This document shows, one piece after another, positions 48,873 through 59,771 of a DNA stretch of 64,000 bases. Below the pieces are notes generated by a model. That model had not been told where the DNA came from, did not search any database, and saw only the letters and a list, made by a program, of their open reading frames with translations. This DNA is from Strongylocentrotus droebachiensis (Eukaryota; Echinodermata; Echinoidea; Camarodonta; Strongylocentrotidae). Made by a program: the position numbers and the translations under genes. The stretch is taken from NCBI GenBank assembly GCA_035222895.1, contig JAVYIG010001841.1, positions 1 to 64,000 on the forward strand, read 5' to 3'. Within the stretch, counting starts at the first letter, position 1. Every line of letters begins with the position of its first letter.

Positions 48873-49516
48873 CCGTGCGTCCACCAAAAAAATATACACT
48901 TTTGAAATGGCTGCCGAATAAAAAATATATGATTCTGGTGGAAAAGTGTTATATGTATGGAAAGCTCATAGCTTACAAAAATTGAGGGTGATACGATACA
49001 TTCATGATTTGCTGAGTGAATTTCAATGTTTATTAAACCAAAATTTTATGCATGAGTAAATAGGAATTGCATTTTGTTGTAACTTTCCCTCCGGGTAGAC
49101 TCAGTGGTGTGTTCATGGGAGTCAAGATGGGGTGATGGTACATGTTGTAATTTCCATGTTACAAACTGTTATTTTTTACATCTGTGACTTTGAATAAAAA
49201 CCTTCACCCCACATTTCAATTATTGTAAGATTAGTTGAACATCTCATTGATTTACTTAATACCCAGGTATTCAAATACGGTTTGTTGAAAAAATGAATTT
49301 CCAAGCTGTCGGCTACTTATTCTTCAGGTAAATAGTAACTGAATTGTTGGGTGAAGGTTTTTATTCAAAGTCATGTAAAAAAAATAACACTTTGTAACAT
49401 GGAAATTACAACATGTTCATGAGCTTTCCATACATATACAACTGTCCCCCAGAATCATTTTTTTTTTCGGCAGCCATTTCAAAAGTGTATAGTGTTTTGG
49501 GGGACGCACGGTATAT
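47700..49516. repeat. Three ~0.4-kb tandem units plus an inverted end
   Basis: Units marked by ACACAATGAAA...CAGCGTAGCTGC begin near 47941, 48314 and 48729; spacings of 373 and 415 bp differ mainly by the CT-tract length. Each holds (CT)n, TATATA and a CCGTGCGTCCACC box. An inverted copy of the box and its ATGGCTGCC neighbour closes the block at 49418-49515. A hairpin (TGTAATTTCCATGTTACAAA and complement) lies within 49140-49420. It is best read as rearranged Tc1/mariner-like ends. Confidence 0.65.
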
Positions 49517-49519
49517 ATA

Positions 49520-50114
49520 CCGTGAGAGTCAAAAAAGTTTACACCTAAAAAAAATTATAAGAATCATCTATGAACAGTAAATTGTTATTCATCTTATGAA
49601 AAGTATTTTACCCCAAATATGTTTTGGGTATCATTTTTGTGTGCCAGGTGTTCACGCTTTGGTGAACAGGATACATTTTTTTGCGAGAGTACAAAAATCG
49701 ACTTACGCCAAAGTGTGTATCAAATGAGATGCACTGCATATGCTTTTTGCAGAAGCAAAATCACACACACACACACACACACCACGCGCGCACAATTTTT
49801 TGTTAAATATTTGATATGATTGGCATGATTAATGTCGTTAGGGATGTTATTTGGATCTGCAAAGACCGAATCAATACCCAAATCCAAATTGTTTTATTCA
49901 AACATCACATAAGTAACTTTGACGCCAGTCAATTTTTGCTTTCTCGCAAACAATGCTTCTTATTCATCCACGCGTGAATACATACCACACAAAAATGATA
50001 CCAAACGATTTGGGATAAAACTTTCATGAGATGAATAATAGTTTACTGTTCATAGATGATTTTAAAAATAATTAGCAATTTTCTTGGTGTTAACTTTTTC
50101 GTTTACTCACTCTG
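49520..50114. mobile_element. Mariner-type MITE, GTGTGAGTC family (copy 4)
   Basis: Complete, TA on both sides, ends CCGTGAGAGTC and (complement) CAGAGTGAGTA. Inserted directly next to the CCGTGCGTCC inverted end. Confidence 0.8.
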
Positions 50115-50303
50115 TATATCCTCTCTCTCTCTCTCTCTCTCTCTTTTCCTATCTATCTACTTTCCTCTTTTTTTACTTTCGCTGTATCATATTATTTATT
50201 TTGTATATGATGCATGAATACTTCATGTTTGCACTGCTCATTGTTCGTCTTATGAATAGAGCCGCCATTAGCTTTATTAAATTACGTCACATCACATCAG
50301 AGG

Positions 50304-50447
50304 CAGGCGCGTAGCCACAGGGGGCACGGGCACGTGCCCCCCCTAAAATTTCCAGGATCGGTTGAAATTTTGTAGACCCCTTTTTTTTTTACCTCGATCG
50401 ATTACATGTATGTGCCCTCCAAACATCAAACTCTGGCTCCGTGCCTG
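50304..50447. mobile_element. hAT-type MITE with 8-bp target duplication
   Basis: 144 bp, ends CAGGCGCGTAGCCA and (complement) CAGGCACGGAGCCA, flanked on both sides by ATCAGAGG. Textbook hAT structure. Confidence 0.92.
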
Positions 50448-50497
50448 ATCAGAGGAGGAATTAAACTTCGCCATGAATGAAAAGACTTTATCAGGAC

Positions 50498-51036
50498 TTA
50501 AATCATTATTCTAGTAAAGGATGGCAAAATCCGGGTTTCATAATGAACCTCCTTACAAGAAGAAATTACGTATCGTGGTTTTGTTAATATATATATAAAA
50601 CAATACATAACAAATACAATCACACCATCAACAAACTCACTTTGTAAAGGCAGTATGCACGCAGACTTCCTCAGCTTCCTCAGCGTCCTAAAACGGGCAT
50701 TACCTCTGACACATACTCTTTCACAAGTTGTTTTTCTATTTAAAATAATCAGAAAACCATATATTCTCACCTTTATAGTGCTTGTCCATCCTTGTTTACC
50801 GTGAGCAGACATGATGTTAGTAGATCGCTGAAAACCCCCAGTTCTAAAGCCTAATTGTGTTGGCAAACCAATCAATATACACGGGACATGAGCCTTCCGA
50901 TACGAGCCTGTCAGTGTCTTTAATGAATCACCGGTGAGACAAAATTGTATTTTATACCAAAGGAGTAGCCCGGTCGGAAAATGCAGAAAATGAAGCCATG
51001 GATTCTGATAAACAGTAGAGGGCGTACTTCCGATGG
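50498..51036 (-). other. Long stop-free frame of unknown nature
   Basis: About 179 codons without a stop, from a TGA at 51037 to 50498. No good start codon at its head. A stretch reads LKTLTGSYRKAHVPCILIGL and later MSAHGKQGWTSTIK just before a donor GTGAGA. No family recognised; it could be an exon, a repeat or chance. The opposite strand offers a competing short ATG frame ending in GTAAGG near 51043. Confidence 0.3.
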
Positions 51037-51399
51037 CATCTCAGGTAAGGGCGAAGTGCATCTATTTTTATAAAGCCCACTGCTCATACTATTAATTGCA
51101 TGTGCATTAGTATTGGGCCCTTATATGTGATCCCAGTTTGTCTTCACATATTACCTCATAGTCCCACTTTTATTGAGTTTTGCATAAACTTGTTTATATG
51201 GCAAATTGAAAATATAGATAGAATGTACGTGTATACTCATGCGAAATGTGTATTGTTTATTTTTGTCTCGTATACTGTGACAGTACATATTTAGCTTCAA
51301 TTTCTGTGTGAATGATATTTTTTTACAAATAATGCTATGGTTGTTTAACCTGAGCCAGTCTCCACTCTATATTACCTACATGTACCCCCTCCTCATCTA

Positions 51400-51480
51400 C
51401 TCTCGCTCTCTCTCTCTCTCTCTATATCTCTCTCTATCTCTCTCTCTCTTTCTCTTTCTCTCTTCCTTCTGCTTCTTCTT
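51400..51480. repeat. (CT)n microsatellite
   Basis: CT-rich tract; frames across it are low complexity. Confidence 0.9.
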
Positions 51481-51489
51481 CACTTTCTT

Positions 51490-52290
51490 TTCTTTACAAA
51501 TTGATATAGGAATAAAATTCACTTTGAATTTGATAATATTACTTTAATATTTTCCACATAGATATTATCTAAGATGTAGTTTTATATATTCATGTTATAT
51601 ACACAATCATTTATAGTACACATGTAATAGGCACATTCAATCAAGGTAGAACATCATTTTACAGACTCTTTTTGCAAGTTGACTATAGTGTATTCTGCCA
51701 TATTTAGAGACCAATCCCTTCTTTTATTTTTGAATTCAACCATTTACAGATATTTGGTCAATAAAGAAACTTGACATGTCTTAACGGAAGTTCAAATGCT
51801 GGGATGTTCAATTCCAGACTTCCACCGAAAATCTAACTTCAGCTTCAAAGTGTCTTGTCTTTTCTTTAGAATAGTTAATTCATGACATCTTATTCTCTTT
51901 GTTCAAAATTAAAACATCTGATACATAGAGATCTACCTGTATGTGAAATCTGTGATTAGATGACACCGTCTTGGACTGACGATGCATAAGTTCATTTATT
52001 TTGTAACACAGCATTAACAATAAAATGTAGCTCACTTAATCATCGTAGCAACAAACAGTTAAGATATTTGGTATAGTACTATTATGCCTTCGCCCAAATT
52101 AACTTGCGGCACCTTTAAAGGGGGGGACTAAATTACACATTCATGTTGACTTGTGTTGGTCTGAAATAGTGTATACATTACATATCATTTGACTTTTATG
52201 ATGTACATTGATGTCATATATATCATTTTCTTTCTATTATTGTTGTTCCTCCTGCTAAGCTCCACCCCTAAAAGAAACCTCCGAAAGCAA
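51490..52290. other. No gene recognised
   Basis: AT-rich. A GTCAATAAAGAAACTTGAC palindrome near 51760 resembles a LINE tail. Confidence 0.4.
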
Positions 52291-52299
52291 AAGAAATTA

Positions 52300-53045
52300 T
52301 ATATCTATATATTATACATCGTCTGACTCTGAATAAATTTATTCCGTCCTCTCTCGGAAGAGGTGGCGCTACACCTCTTACATCTTCCACCTTTTTTAAA
52401 ACCATGTTAACAAAGTTGAATGAATTGACTTTTGCACATACAATCATTTTCAACTCTTCAGTTTCCATGAAACCTACCATATTACCCTTTAATATGTTTG
52501 GATGAAATTCTTGAAATGTCAAAATAAAAAGATTCAGTTGTTTTAGGCACGCAGCATTTTCATTTAAACTTGTGTTTAACTAAAAATGAGAACTCCAAAA
52601 GAAAAAAAACATTACACTTTGGCTCCAAAATGATGAACTGTTCAATTACCAAGTCCACATAACTAACAAGAAACGTATTTCTGAGTTATGAAATTAAACC
52701 AAACCTATACTAGTCATCTGAATATTGTAGTAAAGCATTACATCATATTAAAGTCATTGTCTCAAACTCTCTTAAACCATTTTGATAATTATTTTCTTTT
52801 CTCCTCTCTTGTCTTGTTTAATTTTTTCAAACAAAGAATAAGTAATACCAATGATTGAATTTAGCCCTACTTATTGAGCTTATGAAATGCAAACAGTTGT
52901 AAAATATTGATGAATTCACATCATATCAAATGCGTGCATGGAAATTACAATAAACTATTATACTGTTACAGTACTTCCAACATAACCAAAATGAATATCA
53001 TATTTTCAGCATAGTGAAATTGTATTAGTCAAGTGCTGAATTTTT
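52300..53045. repeat. Dispersed ~0.7-kb repeat (copy 2)
   Basis: Partner of 3080-3790, same orientation, same GAGGTGGCGCTACACCTCTT box. Confidence 0.6.
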
Positions 53046-53089
53046 TGTACACAACGGTTTGGGCGGCATGCACTCTTATCACTATGAAT

Positions 53090-53292
53090 ATGACTGACAA
53101 AGAAAGCGGACAAAATATACAGTTCCTCAGGTAGACAAAGGAACATCCCTTCACTGCTATTATGTAAAAATGTGTAGAACAGGTGTCACATGCATATTAA
53201 CTTTTTAGATAATAGCAGTGAAGGGATGTTCCTTTGTCTACCTGAGGAACTGTATATTTTGTCCGCTTTCTTTGTCCACCATGTTCATAGTG
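53090..53292. mobile_element. CACTA-type hairpin MITE (copy 2)
   Basis: Same family as 14594-14817, flanked by TAT on both sides (3-bp duplication). The loop region is shortened. Confidence 0.88.
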
Positions 53293-53427
53293 TATCTTGA
53301 CATCATGATGCTCGCTCTCCTCACAAGTACATTAATATTCATGTAAAAAAAGGGTCCCCCTCCCTAAGTCCCGTACAAAAAAAAGAACTTAACCTGCCTC
53401 TTCCCCTGATTAATTATTTTCCTCGAA

Positions 53428-53521
53428 CTTCCACCACGGTAGCGATCTTAACAGAGACAAGTAAATCATGTCTCTGTCTCCTCGCATGTGCCACCATGAA
53501 AACAAGAGTTCGAGCGGCATG
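53428..53521 (-). pseudogene. Decayed EGF exon in gene B
   Basis: Minus strand reads ACRSNSCFHGGTCEETET, stop, FTCLC, stop, DRYRGG. Two in-frame stops, loss of the last cysteine and loss of the AG acceptor (now TG) mark it as dead. Same position relative to the live EGF as 24383-24455 in gene A. Confidence 0.82.
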
Positions 53522-53641
53522 CAATCTTATCTTGCCATGCTCACTCTCCTCAAAAATACATGCTTCTTCGTGTGAGACAAGGGTTTGCCTCCCCCTTCCG
53601 TTTAAAAATCCTTTACATGCCTTCACTCCTGTCTCAGTTAC

Positions 53642-53746
53642 TTCCACCACACCTTTCACCACGGTAGTGATCTAAGCAGAGACAAGTAAATCCTGTGTCC
53701 GTCTCCTTGCAAGTGCCTCCATGAAGACAAGGGTTTGAGCGGCAGG
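53642..53746 (-). CDS. Gene B EGF exon (partial gene copy)
   Basis: 105 nt, phase 1-1, acceptor GTCAACAG, donor GTAACT (weaker than GTAAGT in gene A). [20 protein letters not shown] then TCLCLDHYRGERC keeps all six cysteines. It differs from the gene A EGF at a handful of residues. No following SRCR or discoidin exon was found between here and gene A. Confidence 0.78.
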
Positions 53747-54054
53747 CTGTTGACAGAAATAACACGGATAACACGGAAAAACATGGATAAGAAAAGTGAA
53801 TACCACTAGGTCTAAATACATACATACACAACTGTGATATCGTAACGGGGGACAAGAGGGTTTGTGTCCCATCCAATGACTAAGAAATATAAAGAATTAA
53901 GAAAAGAGAGAAAAGAGAGAAAGGGAAAGGGGGTGACACGAAATGAAACAAATCCGCCTAGTACACTAGATTCCATTATACAGTAGACTTGTGAAAACTT
54001 ATTTCATTTTTCAAGTTAGGCCGATGCCCCCCCCCCCCCCCTCCGTCACCCCAA

Positions 54055-54790
54055 CCAACAAAAGTGACGGAGGTGTGCCCTAAGTTCAATTCAAATTGAC
54101 AAATGACGAACCACATATGGGTTTCAGACACAGCTTATTCAGAGTGTCTGTAATGAGTCGCGTGTCATTTATTGATCATGTTTGTTGTCTTTTACGAGTC
54201 AAATGAAAAGATTAAAATGGAATATAAAAATTAGTATCATTTTTATAAAAGCAATGGGTTAAACTTATGCGGCTGCCATGTGATGACATTTTGTAGTCAA
54301 AATGTGTTTACATTATTGCATTTGAGGTTAACAATTTATGACATTTGTGTTTATTTTACACTTGCGGGTGAATTATTCACAAATGTGGTAACTTTAAAAA
54401 AAAAATGGTTGATATTTAGACTTGGGGGCTCTAGAACCACCTCCACAAAAAGGGGACTTTCGTTTAGAACAGAGCCTGAGTGGAGTACCTACAGAGAGGC
54501 ACAGGGGGCACGTGTCCATTTAGTAAAAAGGCAGAAGAGAAAAGAAGAGGGAGAAAGAAGGTGAAAAGAAAACAAGAGAAAGGAGAGCTAGGGAAACGAG
54601 CAAAAGAGTCGATATAACAACCCATCGGACGCCCATCAGTACGATTAATGACCTCACATAACTCGTGCACCACCCCCCCCCCCAACTCTATGATGCCGAT
54701 GCACCCTTCAATATCTCGACCCATGCTACGCCACTGGATGCCTAATTAGGCAAAGGACAGAGATCGTATTTTACCTCATCAACGAATTTG
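54055..54790. mobile_element. Insertion-like block in gene B intron
   Basis: Interrupts the similarity between gene A and gene B introns, which resumes at TGGATTTGCATGCACTGTAA (54815). Its right part ends CATGCTACGCCACTGGATGC, like the end of CAGTGGCGTAGC hAT-type repeats; C run at 54666-54675. Confidence 0.5.
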
Positions 54791-55985
54791 TTTATTATAA
54801 TTATACCAATAATGGATTTGCATGCACTGTAACACACAACGGAACGCTTCCGTTCCCGTTAATTGAACAGCAGCTCTGAGAGATTACGTTGTACTCAATT
54901 GACACGTTAATCAGGTGAAAGGGGCAATTCCGTGATATTGCGCCTACACTGTAAAAAAATAATAGTCGAAATAACTCATTAAAATTGAGGAAAAGAATTG
55001 CCTTATTTTTATTAAGTAAATATTACCTACGGCATCTTAAGTAGAATTTACTTATTTTGCTGAATAAATTTTTACTCAGTTAAATCGAGTTACATTAAAG
55101 TAAATAATTTAAGTATTGTAATCATTTTAGATAATTAAAAAAAAGCTATGATAGGATTACATATTGCACGATTTGGTACCCATCTAATCTAACAAGTAAC
55201 ATCCACTAATCATTCACTACTTCTATTTAAGATTAATCACTAATCACTAACACTACTTCTATTTAAGATTTAACCGTATATATATATCTACCACCATCAC
55301 AAACTATTACATACGCTTCAATTTGACACATATTGAAAGGCTCCATATTTTATATATACTTGATCGTAGCATCTTAAAAGGAAAATTGGTTGACATTTTC
55401 CTGAAATATCAAGTTTTGATTTGTTTTGAACTGGGTAACAATTAAAAATTGTCTTGTCTTTGCTTAGCCATGTTAAATGAATTAGTAAATGTTTTAAAGT
55501 CCTTAAATTTTCATTCAACCACAACAAAGAATTGTTTTATTTAAAAAAGAGTTTAATTTGGTCTTAATGAATATTCATAAATTATGTAAATATTTCTATT
55601 ACGCACTGCATCGGTCCTTACTTTAAAAAGATAAGAATAATCAACATAAACTGTTTGAGTAATACGTATAATTTCTGATTTTGAGTTAAAATTACTAAAT
55701 TAATACAAGCTGAAATTACTTAAAGTTCTTATGTATTTGATTTTACTTAAATATTCCACGTATGTTCTACTAAATTGAAAGTTTGAGTTAGCAAGACTTA
55801 AAGACCTTGACCGGAGCGTACACAACCATACATCCACAGACGGCTAATGAAACACAAAATACAAATACAAGAAAGAAAAAATTAAATACCCTTTCATTAC
55901 TGAGAAAAATGAAAATTACAGTACAACTGCCGCCCCCTCCCAAATTCGCCACGGTCAAGAGCCCCCCGCGCCGCACGGACTTGGG

Positions 55986-55993
55986 TGACGTCA
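55986..55993. promoter_or_regulatory. CRE palindrome upstream of the ballast gene
   Basis: TGACGTCA, 140 bp upstream of the ATG in a CpG-rich stretch. A second copy precedes the THAP gene. Confidence 0.5.
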
Positions 55994-56132
55994 TTCCGTG
56001 TAGACTCGAATTGTTTGCTATAATTCTTCGCCGCGCGATGTTCGAGATCTACATTGATTTTGCGTACCGTGAATCCTTTCTGCTTTTTATCGATTGAAGT
56101 TTGAGAAGTTTTGAGAAGTCTTTCTAAAGAGA

Positions 56133-56434
56133 ATGGCTACCCCAGTCGTCAGGGCAGATGCACAAGATGATTTAGTTATGGAATTTGAGTGTGAGGAGGA
56201 TGGCAGTTGCGGGGAAAGCGGTGAAAATGACAGTGTCAGTGGTAGTAGTGACAGTCCGGACAGTGGCAGCAGCAGTGATACCGACAGCGATGCAAGTGAT
56301 GCAGACGCCGGAGAACACGGGCGTATCGTCGAGTGGGAGTATGAGCCTTTACCTCGTGGTGAACCTGGGCAAAATGTTGGCGATGCTGGAAGGGCCAACA
56401 ACGCAAATCGGCTTCATGAAAATGTCGAGGATTG
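56133..56434 (+). CDS. Ballast gene exon 1
   Basis: Starts AGAGAATGGC (A at -3). Encodes the acidic N-terminal region; ends GAGGATTG at donor GTAATT. The codon split over the junction restores the tryptophan of the W-C-x-C-G-x-C motif, strong support for the splice. Confidence 0.85.
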
Positions 56435-58483
56435 GTAATTAAGACTTATAAGCTTATTGAATTTGTTGTGCATTCTAAATATTTATTCCCCCAAAAAATT
56501 GAAATCAAATACCGTAGATCTCTAGACTCGGTCATAAATGGCATGTCTAGACTAATTCTAAAGTTAACTTGTTAGAATGATTCTCTAGATCTACCGGTAT
56601 GTCTGCGCACCTAAAATTCGACCTCGATTTCATTACACAGTGATATTATTTTTAGAATCATCATTGTTATTCCGTTCTTCATATTCTAATGATTACTGAA
56701 ACAAAAAAACTCGACAAATTATTCACAAGAACAATTTTTTTTAACGAATTTCAGACGGGCTCGTCATTTTGTGTAGCAAAACTGAAAAGTGCCCATGTCT
56801 GCGCACTCACTATTTTGCACGCAATTCAATCAAGCACAGTGAAGTTTCATACCAGGGACAACCCCCTGTTCAGACTTTTCTTTTTTTGACAATGATTGAA
56901 ATTTTCAGGGTGGCAAATGAAACTTGCTAAAACTCATTTTTAATCTTCCCAATTATTTTCACAAATTTTGGTATCTAAATGAATTGTTGAGGTTAAGATT
57001 GAAAATTGGTGTCAGTTTGATGTTTTGTTCTATAAATATCGCGCATTTACGTGGGTGCGCAGACATAGGCACTGCCTTGGGCACCCGGCCCCCCCACTCA
57101 GTGTTATTTAGGGTACGCATGTGCTCGTACCCTCTTTTTGAAAGCACCCCCTATCTGAGGACTGCCAACATTTCCGAACCCCCCTTTCGCGGGCTTTTCG
57201 CGGGCTTTTCCTGCCTTGGAGACCCCCCTAAATCAGGAAAAATGCTCAATGTACCCCCCTAAATTCGGAATAATTTCTCAGAAGTACAAAGAGATGAGAT
57301 AAAAAAAAGAAAAACACCCCCTTTTTAAAGAAATCTCCGGGTGAAAAGTCAAATACACCCCTTTTTTTACAATTCTCGGGCCGGACTTTGTCGCACGAAA
57401 AGTACCCCTTTACCGGACATTTTGGCAACACGCATGCGGTCATTCCGACCTCTGAGTGGGGGGGCCGGGCTTGGGCACTCTTACCATACTACGACTACGA
57501 GAACGATGTAATTTTTTATATTTATCAGGAAGCTGTAATAAAATATTTATAAAATTATAGTAGGTGTATTGATTTTTGTTTGAATCTTTCTGTATTTCAA
57601 GGTGTACATGTGGAAGATGTCGTGTGCCTCCATCTTTCAATGAAGGTGATTGTGTCTGTTGTCAGGAAATTGCAGAGGTCAAGGCAGAGGCTGATCGACA
57701 GGGTTCAAGTTGTCTGGTGGATTCTGAGGAGTTTGAGCCAGCCATCCTAAATGCGACAACATTGTACATCGGATGGATGGAGTACACAGATAGGTGGCGC
57801 CGAGCAGCCAAAGCATTTGGGGACAGGAACAATGAGTAAGTTATGTTTCTCCTTTTCATCATTTTGGCAAGGGCAAAAAAATAAATGGATTGATTTTGAA
57901 AGTTTATTGGGTGAAACTTTTCAAAACGAATTGAGTCACTGCAAGATGAATTACTAGTTTTGACCAAAATTCTTGCCTGGTGACCACTGGTGTACTAGCT
58001 GCCTTATCTGCAGGTGCTTCGGGGCACTTTTTCAGGAAATGTATACAAATAGGCAAGAATGACCACCGATTTGTGAGTTTTAGCATGTTACCCCCCCCCC
58101 CCCCCCAATAATCTGTAGTTATGAAACACAAACTTTATATGCGATTTTGAATGTTGCCCCCCACCGCCCGACAAACAATGACTAACCCTTTGTCATTTTA
58201 GTTTTTTTTAATCATTTTTATTTTCCTGAATTAATTAATAAAGAATTAATATTTTGACATCAAATTATCTATCCTAAGAAAAATAATGAAATTTTTTTAT
58301 TGCTTTTTATTTTACAGAAAATACAGGTATGTGGCCTACAGGAAAGTCGTGAGATGGTGTTGGGGCTGGCTCGGGAAGGACATCAGGGTGCAACTGCCAG
58401 CATGTGTCCATGCCTCAATAATGGAAGCGTATCCTGATGGACGTGGTCAGTACAAAGGGACCATCCTGCGTCGGTTGAGATGA
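56133..58483 (+). CDS. P2X7-type cytoplasmic zinc (ballast) domain protein
   Basis: Three exons, 56133-56434, 57602-57835 and 58318-58483, join in frame (702 nt, 233 residues); donors GTAATT and GTAAGT, acceptors TTTCAAG and TTTTACAG, phases 2 and 2. Residues 1-100 are acidic and Ser/Asp-rich (EFECEEDGSC, SDSPDSGSSSDTDSDASDAD). The rest is the C-terminal domain known from the P2X7 receptor: EDWCTCGRC, CVCCQE, a central helix region, then YRYVAYRKVVRWCWGWLG, LPACV and YPDGRGQYKG near the end. In P2X7 this domain binds zinc and a guanine nucleotide and anchors the channel. Here there is no channel part and no transmembrane segment, so the protein is probably soluble. Stand-alone copies are numerous in invertebrates; function unknown. 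Confidence 0.9.
57085..57469. mobile_element. Mutator-like MITE in ballast gene intron 1
   Basis: 385 bp, ends CCGGCCCCCCCACTCAG and (complement) CCCGGCCCCCCCACTCAG, flanked by the exact 9-bp repeat CTTGGGCAC. A 9-bp duplication is typical of Mutator-like elements. Confidence 0.88.
57602..57835 (+). CDS. Ballast gene exon 2
   Basis: Acceptor TTTCAAG. Encodes CTCGRC, CVCCQEIAEV and IGWMEYTDRWRRAAKAF; four or more cysteines of the zinc site lie here. Confidence 0.9.
58318..58483 (+). CDS. Ballast gene exon 3
   Basis: Acceptor TTTTACAG. Encodes the terminal half of the domain (RWCWGWLGKD, QLPACVHASI, GQYKG) and stops seven residues later with basic LRRLR. Confidence 0.92.
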
Positions 58484-59109
58484 GGATGTAACATCAACTA
58501 TTGTCTTGCGAACTTTGAATGACTGTCATCTTCTATGTGATTGTCAGCCATCTTCTGTACGTTATTTGTGATCATCGGCTTTCATCTTCATATTCATCAC
58601 AAATACTATTGTTTGAACTTCTCATGATGGTATGGTTGCTATGAACTTTGATCTCGACATTTGATTCTAATTTCCAAGAGCTGATATTCGAACTTTTGCA
58701 AAACTGTGATCAAGCAACGATTTCTTATGAGGAAGAATGTTGAAATCTATATAAACAAGCAACTAAAAAAAACCAAAAAAAACACAACATGCCTTGTTCC
58801 TTCTCTTTTGTTATACACCCTGCAATGTAATTTGTTTTAATAATTTGAGCATTTCATATACAGTCAACCTGCCGAGTCAGAAAAGGGGAGAGAAAGAGAA
58901 AATGAAATTGAAAGAGAAAACGAAATTGAGAGAAAGAGAAATAACAGCATGGACACAACAAAGATAGACAGAGGAATAATGAGAGTAAGAGAAGGGAATT
59001 GCGGTTGACGAAATTTCAAATGTGTGATAAATGGTAAGCATCGTAATAAATCCAGGAAATCCTTTATTTTGCATCAAATCTATCCTCCCAAAAAGGATAA
59101 ACCTTAACC

Positions 59110-59540
59110 CTATCTCCCACTCTGTCCCTCTTCCTCTCTCTTTTTCCTCTTCCACCCTCCACATTCCCATCTCTCTATCCCACTTCCTCTCTCTGTTTCC
59201 TCTTCCATATTTCCATCTCTCACTCTGTCCCTCCTCTCTTTCTCCTCCTCCACATTCCTATCTCTCACTCTGTCCCTCCTTCTCCTCTTCCACCCTCCAC
59301 ATTCCCATCTCTCACTCTGTCCCTCCTTCTCCTCTTCCTCCACATTCCCATCTCTCACTCTTTCACAATCTCTCTTTCTCCTCTTCCATCCATCACATTC
59401 CCATCTCTCACTCTTTCACAATCTCTCTTTCTCCTCTTCCATCCATCACATTCACATCTCTCACTCTATCCCTATTGGTATCTATCTTTATCCCTCTTCT
59501 TCCTTCACATTCTCTATCTCACTCTCATTTTCACAGCAAT
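59110..59540. repeat. Pyrimidine-rich minisatellite
   Basis: Units of roughly 40-60 bp built from CATCTCTCACTCTGTCCCTC, CTCCTCTTCC and CACATTCCC. Lies between the two convergent genes; long frames on both strands here are artefacts. Confidence 0.85.
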
Positions 59541-59771
59541 TTCCATCTTTAAATTATGAAGCTTCCTACAAGACACCTATAATAGAAATAAACAAACAAG
59601 ATTTGTGTTCCTTTAGATGAATTTTTGTTTACCTTTGCTCAAAATATTCTCAGAACATCCCATTGACGGTTTTTCCCCCCAATCATTTTCTTCTCTGTTT
59701 GTGCAATATATTTCAAAATGATGCACCATTGGAACAAAAACTTTGATGCAATATGTACATTACATTCATCC

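Noticed and set aside
53672..53872. 66-codon frame over the gene B EGF
   Set aside because: Out-of-frame shadow of the EGF exon.
56185..56442. 85-codon frame overlapping ballast exon 1
   Set aside because: Shadow frame; the accepted frame joins to the W-C-x-C-G-x-C motif through valid splice sites.
59031..59552. 173-codon frame and the 82-codon antisense frame
   Set aside because: Low-complexity translation of a pyrimidine-rich minisatellite.
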